Source: Bacteroidales bacterium
GTDB taxonomy: Bacteria; Bacteroidota; Bacteroidia; Bacteroidales; JAOZTL01
Direction: 5' to 3'
Length of the DNA: 7,334 nt
NCBI GenBank assembly: GCA_029942205.1
Contig: JAOZTL010000149.1
Coordinates: 1 to 7,334 of the forward strand
Shown piece by piece: positions 1-5,310 of the stretch. Below the pieces are notes generated by a model that had not been told where the DNA came from, did not search any database, and saw nothing but the letters and a program-made list of their open reading frames with translations. The translations under genes were made by a program, and so were the position numbers. Each line of letters opens with the position of its first letter. Position 1 is the first letter of the stretch.

Positions 1-362
1 ATTTCGGAGGGCAGTTTTGTCAGTTGATTTTTTTTAAGATATAAATACTGCAATTTTTCTAATTGAATGATTTCTGATGGAATCTGTTTTATTTGATTGT
101 GAGTCAGCGATAAATATTTCAAATTAGTAAACAGAAATATCTCTTCAGGAAATTCTCGTAAGTTTTTATCATTCAAAATCAAGCGAATGACCTTTTCTGG
201 TTCTTTGAGTGCTTCTTTCAGCGACATGTAATCTTTGGTGATCGTTTGTTCATTGTTTGCTTGTATTTGTGTTTGTCCAGAAACGTTTGTGTTCAACAAA
301 AAAAGAACAACAAACACTGTGGTAAGTGCTATTTCTATATTTTTGTATTTTTCTTGTCTCAT
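1..362 (-). CDS. Secreted leucine-rich-repeat protein, 3' part outside window
   Basis: The first 120 codons are visible; the gene runs off the left edge. The start is the ATG at 362-360, chosen because it opens a typical signal peptide: MRQEKYKN, a hydrophobic stretch at residues 11-23 (IALTTVFVVLFLL), and a likely cut near VSG-Q at residues 29-30. No lipobox cysteine is seen. From residue 58 there are leucine-rich repeats with a 23-residue period: 58-80, 81-103 and 104-120, each following LxxLxLxxNxLxxLPxEI (for example LKYLSLTHNQIKQIPSEI). Such repeats are protein-binding scaffolds, so an exported or surface binding role is inferred; the ligand is unknown. The start lies 11 bases downstream of the stop of the degenerate P-type ATPase gene, so the two are probably co-transcribed. 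A C-terminal enzyme or sorting domain could lie beyond the edge. The gene is too far cut to name. Confidence 0.85.
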   Translation of the reverse strand, partial: MRQEKYKNIEIALTTVFVVLFLLNTNVSGQTQIQANNEQTITKDYMSLKEALKEPEKVIRLILNDKNLREFPEEIFLFTNLKYLSLTHNQIKQIPSEIIQLEKLQYLYLKKNQLTKLPSE

Positions 363-373
363 AAGTATTCTTT

Positions 374-1882
374 TCAATGTAAGTCTTCTGCTAGCTGTTT
401 TGCCGAAAGTCTGAATAATAATTCGGGTAATGCAAAGAATGCAAACAACCCAATTCCAAACCAAGCACTAAGCCCTACGAATAAGTTAATATTCTCAGTT
501 ATCAGCAAAATACTAATAATCAGATTATACAAAACGATTACACTACTCCACGTTTGTAGGCGCAGGCGTATCCGATCGCTCCATTCAAAAAGCACAGGGA
601 TTTTTAGCAGCGCATCGGTCGATAATGTACGCTCGGCTTTATTGGTAATAGGGAAAAATAACGATGCTAACGAAGCAAAGCGATTATCGGACGAAAAAAC
701 GGCTGTTGGTGCTTTTTCGGTAAGTAAGCGAATCAGCTTTTGTTGGCGTTTGCGATTGATGCCAAAATAAACTTTGTCGGCACGTGTATGGAATAGTACT
801 TCTTGCCCAAATTGCTCATTATCGGTACTAAATACCACGGTGTTGCCTAGCGGGTTGAATTGCTCTACTAAGGTTTCGGTGTCTTTTCGTGGCTCATCAG
901 CCAAAGCGATACGATTAACAATCTGATCGTTTTTCAAAAAATACAAATCGTGTCGTTGTACATCCACTTGATCGGCTACGGTATCAAAGGTCGTAAGTAG
1001 GTAGCTGTTCCCGTCATCATCATTGGCACGCACGTAGCTGTCCGTTGTTTCGCTGATGGTCATATTGAGGGCTAGCGATTTGTCTATTTTGTCTTCTATC
1101 GCTGCTATAAATAAGGGTTTCCAGTCTTTCAACAAGGACTTTATTCGTATAAGGCTGCGCTGTGGCGTTACCGAGTGGTGGCTGTCCATGGATTGAAAAC
1201 TATAATTCTGATCGTACAGCAATTCCTTATCGAAAGCAAAATTCCTAATCTTCGATAGCGAATCCCAATAAGATTGCATGCTGGTCGGGAAATTGTATTT
1301 TTGAAAATAAGTGTCTACTTTTTTGTTCAAATACTGCATGTACTGCTTATGAAAAGGAAATTGTAAGGAAAGCATCACAGTACTAAATGTTAGTAGCATG
1401 TTTTCGCTTATTGTCGATTGGCTACGGTAATAAAGCACTAAAAATACGAGTCCAATTATCCATGATACAATAAATATTAGGTTGTTTTTTTGCTGGATTT
1501 TTGGGAATGGGTCTTTCTTGTTGTTATTGTCCAGTTTTCCTATTAATAATAAAAAAATATCATCCGCCATAATATACAAAAGCACGGCAAATACCCAAAA
1601 CTGTTGCATTGTCGGGCTTTGGCTTATCGTAAGCCAGGCATACTCGTTGGCGATGAGCATACCATTGATAAGTAGGCTGATAAATAGAAAGTTTAATTCT
1701 TTTGCCCACTGACAATTGAACCGAAAAGTAAGTTTACCGATTGATAAGCCAATAACCATAGCCACAAGTGTAAAATAGGCGACTAGGCTGTCTAATACAA
1801 TAAAATCTAGCCACTGATTGAGAAGTAAGATTGTTGCGAGTAAAATAATTGGAATGTAAGCTATTTGAGTGATAAATTTCAT
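374..1882 (-). CDS. Degenerate P1B-type ATPase-like membrane protein (pseudoenzyme)
   Basis: This intact 502-residue frame has hydrophobic segments near residues 5-24, 33-54, 63-80, 94-115, 135-152, 160-178, 445-462 and 466-490. That is the 4+2+2 layout of P1B metal ATPases. Hand alignment to that family gives, in order: LQFPFH (172-178) for the metal-binding CPC; LSKIRNFAFDKELL (209-222) for LxKxxxxxFDKTGT; IEDKIDKSLA (262-271) for the N-domain LExxSEHPLA; IALADEPRKD (325-334) for IxLxDxxRxD; VVFSTDN (349-355) for TGDN; RKRQ (377-380) for PEDK; VFSSDNRFASLA (395-406) for VGDGINDAPALA; then LLKIPVLFEWSDRIR and YN (452-453) before the last two helices. D218 and K219 survive, but the TGT, GDG and HP residues do not. 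The actuator domain is replaced by about 17 residues (117-133), and there is no N-terminal metal domain. ATP-driven transport is therefore unlikely; a binding or regulatory role is inferred. It is probably first gene of a unit with the LRR gene. Confidence 0.75.
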   Translation of the reverse strand: MKFITQIAYIPIILLATILLLNQWLDFIVLDSLVAYFTLVAMVIGLSIGKLTFRFNCQWAKELNFLFISLLINGMLIANEYAWLTISQSPTMQQFWVFAVLLYIMADDIFLLLIGKLDNNNKKDPFPKIQQKNNLIFIVSWIIGLVFLVLYYRSQSTISENMLLTFSTVMLSLQFPFHKQYMQYLNKKVDTYFQKYNFPTSMQSYWDSLSKIRNFAFDKELLYDQNYSFQSMDSHHSVTPQRSLIRIKSLLKDWKPLFIAAIEDKIDKSLALNMTISETTDSYVRANDDDGNSYLLTTFDTVADQVDVQRHDLYFLKNDQIVNRIALADEPRKDTETLVEQFNPLGNTVVFSTDNEQFGQEVLFHTRADKVYFGINRKRQQKLIRLLTEKAPTAVFSSDNRFASLASLFFPITNKAERTLSTDALLKIPVLFEWSDRIRLRLQTWSSVIVLYNLIISILLITENINLFVGLSAWFGIGLFAFFALPELLFRLSAKQLAEDLH

Positions 1883-1943
1883 GAATTATTTGATTATTAG
1901 GTCTTTGACTTTTTGATGTTGCTTATGCATTAGTGAAACGATT

Positions 1944-1972
1944 ATTATAATCAACAACTTGTTGAAAAACAA
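1944..1972 (-). promoter_or_regulatory. Candidate promoter of the pseudo-ATPase/LRR unit
   Basis: On the minus strand, TTGTTT (1972-1967) is followed after 17 bases by TATAAT (1949-1944). The predicted transcript start is near 1937, about 55 bases before the ATG at 1882. The -10 box matches the general sigma-70 consensus rather than the Bacteroidota TAnnTTTG form, although a TTTG is present in the upstream box (1973-1970). AT-rich DNA yields such matches by chance, so confidence is modest. Confidence 0.35.
1951..1965. promoter_or_regulatory. Perfect 15-base palindrome, possible operator
   Basis: TCAACAA-C-TTGTTGA is a perfect 7-base inverted repeat around one central base. It fills almost all of the spacer between the -35-like and -10-like boxes ahead of the pseudo-ATPase gene, a typical place for a repressor or a MerR-type activator. 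The symmetry is seen directly; the operator role is inferred. No regulator gene is present in the window. Confidence 0.4.
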
Positions 1973-2156
1973 ATAAAATTTTAAAGTATACTGAATTGCT
2001 GTTATAATTGTGATTTAGAAAATGAATTATTTTTTGTTTATTTTTATTCATAAAATTCTTGCATAGCTTGTGTTATGGAATGATTTTATGAGTGAAAACA
2101 GGCAGAAAAGAAATGTTTTAAATTCATAATTACGATAGCATTTCATTATAGAAGAC

Positions 2157-2792
2157 CTAATGGGATGGATTCCAGTTAGCTGGATCTTTTCGCCATTCAT
2201 GTAAAGTAGCTAATGCATCGTCAGTGATATAGCCAGTTTCGGTGGCTTGCTCTAGCAGTTGGTGGTAATTGCTGAGTGTTGTTAATTCGCAATTTGCTTG
2301 TTCAAAATTGTTTTTTGCCACCTCCAGTCCATAAGTAAAAATGGCTAACATGCCCAGTACTTCGCATTTGGCGTTTCGTAAGGCTTCTACGGCTTTCAGG
2401 CTACTGCCGCCAGTAGACACCAAATCTTCGATGACCACCACACGTTGTCCTGCTTCAAAATATCCTTCAATTTTGTTTTCTAGCCCATGTGCTTTTGAGC
2501 TTGATCGAATGTAGACAAACGGAATGTTTAAATAATCTGCCACCAACACACCAATAGCTATTGCACCAGTGGCTACGCCAGCGATTAGGTCTACTTTGCC
2601 GTATTTTTGTTGTAATAATGCAGCAAATTCTTTTTTCAAAATATCACGTACTGCTGGATAAGACAGCGTTTTACGATTGTCGCAATAAATTGGCGATTTC
2701 CAGCCCGATGCCCAAGTGAATGGATTTGTGGGTTGCAATTTTATTGCTTTAATTTGTAATAGTTTTTCGGCAATTAATTTACTTGTACTCAT
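2157..2792 (-). CDS. pyrE: Orotate phosphoribosyltransferase
   Basis: PyrE joins orotate and PRPP to give orotidine 5'-monophosphate and pyrophosphate, the fifth step of UMP synthesis in the cytoplasm. The 211-residue product has the usual length. Seen in it are the orotate-side loop FTWASGWKSPIYCDNRKTLS (25-44), the flexible catalytic loop RSSSKAHGLENKIEG (96-110, with R96, K100 and H102), and the PRPP-binding motif VVVIEDLVSTGGSS (118-131). The ATG at 2792-2790 is chosen because the protein then begins MSTSKLIAEKLLQIKAI, like other family members; an in-frame TTG at 2798 would add only two residues. The ATG overlaps that of the divergent Nudix gene in the bases CATG, so any pyrE promoter must lie inside the Nudix coding sequence. 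I found no clear one. The gene ends with TAG. Confidence 0.96.
   Translation of the reverse strand: MSTSKLIAEKLLQIKAIKLQPTNPFTWASGWKSPIYCDNRKTLSYPAVRDILKKEFAALLQQKYGKVDLIAGVATGAIAIGVLVADYLNIPFVYIRSSSKAHGLENKIEGYFEAGQRVVVIEDLVSTGGSSLKAVEALRNAKCEVLGMLAIFTYGLEVAKNNFEQANCELTTLSNYHQLLEQATETGYITDDALATLHEWRKDPANWNPSH
2725..2756 (+). promoter_or_regulatory. Candidate Bacteroidota-type promoter of the Nudix gene, inside pyrE
   Basis: TTTG (2725-2728), 20 bases, then TTAATTTG (2749-2756) fits the Bacteroidota pattern TTTG-N19-21-TAnnTTTG with one mismatch in the -7 box. The predicted start near 2763 gives a leader of about 28 bases to the ATG at 2791. The site lies in the antisense direction within the first codons of pyrE, as it must when the two genes share their start bases. 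Confidence 0.4.
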
Positions 2793-3426
2793 GAGCAATT
2801 TGATTAAACTTTTTTTTGATACGAAATGTGTTATTTTGTCTAATGATCCGAAAGCAATCGGTTTGATAGCGTATTCGCAACTATTGCTAGATCAAGCATC
2901 TTTTCGCAATTTTATCGATCGTTTTCTGGATGACGAAGATACTACAAACATAGTTATTTTCCATCAAAATATCGAAGAATTATTAGAAGCTTTTTATCAA
3001 TCGTATAAAGTGATAGAAGCTGGCGGTGGTTTGGTACTTAATTCGCAAAACTATTTGCTGGTGATTCGGCGTTTGGATCGCTGGGATTTGCCGAAAGGTA
3101 AAATCGAAACGGACGAAAATGTAGAGGAAGCTGCTTTGCGTGAAGTGGAAGAAGAATGTGGAGTTTCTGGTCTGCGAATTATCCGAAGACTCCCTACAAG
3201 CTACCACTTTTACGAGGGACGCAAACAACGAATATTGAAATTGAGCCATTGGTTTTTGATGCATTACGGGGGCAATCAAAAATTAGTTCCGCAGACAGAG
3301 GAAGACATCACGCAGGCATTTTGGGCAAAAACAAACGAAATAGAAAAGCTAACAACCGATACTTTTTCTAATTTGATTGATTTATTCCAAATTGCCATCA
3401 ACGAAAGTGAGAAGAAGCTACAATAA
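2791..3426 (+). CDS. Nudix hydrolase with N-terminal extension
   Basis: Nudix enzymes split nucleoside diphosphates linked to another group, using a divalent metal. The 211-residue product carries a perfect Nudix box at residues 103-125: G103-x5-E109-x7-REVxEExGV. It is preceded by AGGGLVLN (77-84) and RWDLPKGK (97-104), the latter like the W-PKG segment of Ap4A- and ADP-ribose-type members. Residues 1-75 form an added N-terminal region seen in a Bacteroidota Nudix group often found beside pyrE (from memory, not searched). The ATG at 2791 is chosen because this N-terminal region starts there (MSNLIKLFFDTKCVILSND); upstream codons in the same frame are antisense to pyrE. The substrate cannot be told. 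Adjacency to pyrE suggests a nucleotide-related housekeeping role, which is inference. Confidence 0.93.
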   Translation: MSNLIKLFFDTKCVILSNDPKAIGLIAYSQLLLDQASFRNFIDRFLDDEDTTNIVIFHQNIEELLEAFYQSYKVIEAGGGLVLNSQNYLLVIRRLDRWDLPKGKIETDENVEEAALREVEEECGVSGLRIIRRLPTSYHFYEGRKQRILKLSHWFLMHYGGNQKLVPQTEEDITQAFWAKTNEIEKLTTDTFSNLIDLFQIAINESEKKLQ

Positions 3427-3443
3427 ATTAACTCATTGCGTGG

Positions 3444-3475
3444 TTTGATATAAAAAATCGAAGACTGTACTTAAA
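3444..3475 (+). promoter_or_regulatory. Weak candidate promoter of the thioredoxin-fold gene
   Basis: TTTG (3444-3447), 20 bases, then TACTTAAA (3468-3475). The spacing suits the Bacteroidota promoter pattern, but the -7 box keeps only TA and two of the four TTTG bases. It would start transcription near 3480, about 35 bases before the ATG at 3516. Confidence 0.22.
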
Positions 3476-3505
3476 TTATCAATTGTCCAATATTAATTAT
3501 CAATT
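3474..3505 (+). repeat. Pair of 11-base direct repeats, 21 bases apart
   Basis: AATTATCAATT occurs exactly at 3474-3484 and again at 3495-3505, a period of 21 bases or about two helical turns. It lies just upstream of the thioredoxin-fold gene. It could be a paired binding site or a simple AT-rich intergenic repeat; the sequence does not decide. Confidence 0.5.
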
Positions 3506-3515
3506 ACTTAAAATC

Positions 3516-4997
3516 ATGAAGCCATTTCTTTTTTCTTATTTATCAATGAATAAATCTTTATTTCTATTGTTTGTTTTATTTTTGGGAGCAAACAATGGTT
3601 TTGCGCAGCAAATACAAGTAACGGGCAATGCTGCTTCTTATGCTGGTGATGTGCTCGAAATCAGAGCGTATGGCGATTACCTTACGCATACAGAAGTGGT
3701 ACTGGCAAAGGCGGAAGTTCAACAAAATGGAGATTTTGAATTTCGTTTTTCATTACAAGCTCCCAAAGAGGTTTTTATTCATTTGAATGTATTCAAGGGA
3801 ATTTGGTATGCCGAAGTGGGTGAAAATTATTTAATCGAATTGCCCGAAAAAGTTACCAAACTGGAAGAAGATAAATTAAATCCATTCTTTAAAGAGCAAG
3901 AATTTTATTTTGATTTATCGAAACAAAACGCATCCAACTTAACCAGTCAAATCCTGCATTTCGATAAATTATACAACAAAGAAGCTGTTCATATTTTTGA
4001 GTATTTCAACGGAAGGGTGAATAAAACAAAAATTGACAGCTCGATAGCCGTTATTGATTCAAAATTAGTTGATTATAATCAAGCTTATTTCGATCAATAC
4101 AAATATTATAGCTATTTGCTTTATCGCTACACGGCTTACTGGCGCAACAAAGACGAAATAAGACTGAAAGAATTTGCTCAAAAGGATATTCTTTATCATA
4201 ATATTGTTTACATGGATATGTTTAATCGACTTTTTGATGGATTTATTTTGGACTTTGCCAAATCGACAAAAGGTATATTATTGCCTGCCGCCATTATTCA
4301 AGACGAAAGTAGGAGCAAGGCTTTAGCTGTACTGGATAGCGTTACTATTATGGAAGGCAACGAAAAATTGAAGGAATTAATATTGATAAAAGGCATGTAC
4401 GAAAGTTTATTGAACGATATTTTTCCTCCAGAATCCACCTTTGCTATTTTGGAACAAATCAAGCTAAATAGCCCTGTTGATGAGCATCGCAAAATTGCAA
4501 CGAATGTTATTGATCTAACGACTAAACTTAGAATAGGCTTTGAAGTACCCGATTTTGTGTTGCCTAATAAGCGAAACAAAAAGAAACGGCTTTCTTCTTT
4601 CCGAACTAAGTTTGTGTATCTTAGTTTTATTCAGCCAAATAATTATGCTTGCGAAAAAGAAATGGAAATGTTGAATCAGTTTTATTCGCAAGGGCTGAAA
4701 AACATTGAAGTAGTGAGTGTTTTTGTTGGAGAAAATGTGGAACAAATGAATGATTTTGTGAAACAAAAAGATTATGGATGGACTTTTTTATTTTTCGATC
4801 AACAATACGAATTACTCAAAGATTACCGTGTGAAAGCTTATCCCACATTTTATTTGTTAGATCCCGATGGGCGTGTGGTGATGCTGCCTGCTGTTCCGCC
4901 TTCTGATTCGTTTTTTGAAGTTCGTTTTAATAAAGCTATCCAAGCTTGGATGATCGAGATGCGACGACGACAAAATCAGCAAGGTGTAGGTAATTGA
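3516..4997 (+). CDS. Secreted thioredoxin-fold (TlpA-like) protein with degenerate CxxC
   Basis: The 493-residue product starts with a signal peptide: hydrophobic core SLFLLFVLFLGA and a likely cut after GFA near residue 30. The ATG at 3516 follows an A-rich stretch. The in-frame ATG at 3546 is an equally good choice and gives a shorter, classical signal (MNKSLFLLFVLF). Residues about 32-115 are a beta-rich region like DUF4369, which often precedes thioredoxin domains in Bacteroidota. A long, mostly helical middle follows. From VPDFVLP (344-350) comes a TlpA/AhpC-like fold: FVYLSFIQPNNYACEKEMEM around residues 366-385, then the cis-proline segment YPTFYLLDPDG (442-452). The usual CxxC is NYAC: C379 is kept and the nucleophilic cysteine is N376. 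Disulfide reductase activity is therefore doubtful. It stands alone on this strand, and its 3' end overlaps the convergent DUF6122-like gene. Confidence 0.88.
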   Translation: MKPFLFSYLSMNKSLFLLFVLFLGANNGFAQQIQVTGNAASYAGDVLEIRAYGDYLTHTEVVLAKAEVQQNGDFEFRFSLQAPKEVFIHLNVFKGIWYAEVGENYLIELPEKVTKLEEDKLNPFFKEQEFYFDLSKQNASNLTSQILHFDKLYNKEAVHIFEYFNGRVNKTKIDSSIAVIDSKLVDYNQAYFDQYKYYSYLLYRYTAYWRNKDEIRLKEFAQKDILYHNIVYMDMFNRLFDGFILDFAKSTKGILLPAAIIQDESRSKALAVLDSVTIMEGNEKLKELILIKGMYESLLNDIFPPESTFAILEQIKLNSPVDEHRKIATNVIDLTTKLRIGFEVPDFVLPNKRNKKKRLSSFRTKFVYLSFIQPNNYACEKEMEMLNQFYSQGLKNIEVVSVFVGENVEQMNDFVKQKDYGWTFLFFDQQYELLKDYRVKAYPTFYLLDPDGRVVMLPAVPPSDSFFEVRFNKAIQAWMIEMRRRQNQQGVGN

Positions 4998-5308
4998 GAC
5001 AAATTCCAGTAACAATCAATCGTATCGGTAAGCATGTGAAATATCAAGCCTACTGCTACGATGCGAGTAGGTTTGGGAATCAATAAAATAAAATAAAAAC
5101 CAATGGCCACGCACGAATGCAATGGATGAAAGCCGATACTACAACGCATGGGATCAAAAATAGGCGTTGCCAGTAAGTGATCTAAATCTACGAGCATGGT
5201 TGCCAGCATGATTATCCATGCTCGTTTCCACTGGTTCGGAAAAGCTATTCGTGCAATCAGCGCAGGAGCGAGTAAGTGCATCGAATAGTGAATGATTGTT
5301 CGTAGCAT
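4976..5308 (-). CDS. DUF6122-like small membrane protein
   Basis: This 110-residue membrane protein has about three hydrophobic segments and dense, ordered polar motifs: H7 and H11 in the first segment, TMLVDLDHLLA (37-47), RCSIGFHPLHS (55-65) and HMLTDTIDC (91-99). They match my recollection of the Bacteroidota family DUF6122. The order H, DxDH, FHxxHS, HxxxD also recalls the YdjM (DUF457) membrane-bound metal-dependent hydrolases, so a metal-binding hydrolase within the membrane is a reasonable but unproven idea. Its ATG lies two bases after the MBOAT stop codon, which points to the same transcript and probably coupled translation. Its last 22 bases overlap the end of the convergent thioredoxin-fold gene. 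Confidence 0.85.
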   Translation of the reverse strand: MLRTIIHYSMHLLAPALIARIAFPNQWKRAWIIMLATMLVDLDHLLATPIFDPMRCSIGFHPLHSCVAIGFYFILLIPKPTRIVAVGLIFHMLTDTIDCYWNLSQLPTPC

Positions 5309-5310
5309 GT

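Larger units (their letters stand above)
1883..2156. other. Intergenic region between pyrE and the pseudo-ATPase gene
   Basis: This 274-base AT-rich gap is the longest gene-free stretch in the window. It holds a candidate promoter and palindrome for the pseudo-ATPase gene, described separately. It also holds a loose inverted repeat, TCATAAAAT at 2048-2056 and ATTTTATGA at 2083-2091, with 26 bases between the arms. No convincing terminator for pyrE and no open frame of note were seen. Confidence 0.6.

Noticed and set aside
246..770. Plus-strand open frame of 174 codons.
   Set aside because: It lies antisense to the LRR gene and the 3' end of the ATPase-like gene, both of which have recognisable protein features. 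Its own translation is low-complexity and has no motif.
374..1882. Reading the 502-residue protein as an active copper or zinc exporter.
   Set aside because: The CPC, TGT, HP and GDG residues and the actuator domain are all missing, so an active pump is not supported.
2048..2091. Inverted repeat TCATAAAAT / ATTTTATGA downstream of pyrE.
   Set aside because: The arms are AT-only apart from one base pair, the spacer is 26 bases and no T-run follows. It is likely to be chance in AT-rich DNA.
2793..2798. TTG at 2798 as an earlier pyrE start.
   Set aside because: It adds only two residues, whereas the ATG at 2792 gives the family-typical N-terminus.
3483..3515. TTG at 3483 as the start of the thioredoxin-fold gene.
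   Set aside because: It falls within the AT-rich repeat and puts a polar stretch before the signal peptide. The ATGs at 3516 and 3546 are better.
5046..5074. Hairpin with a 9-pair stem (AAGCCTACT / AGTAGGTTT) and 11-base loop about 50 bases past the thioredoxin-fold stop.
   Set aside because: It has a weak stem with a G-U pair, a large loop and only three T residues after it, and it lies within DUF6122-like coding sequence. It is not convincing as a terminator.
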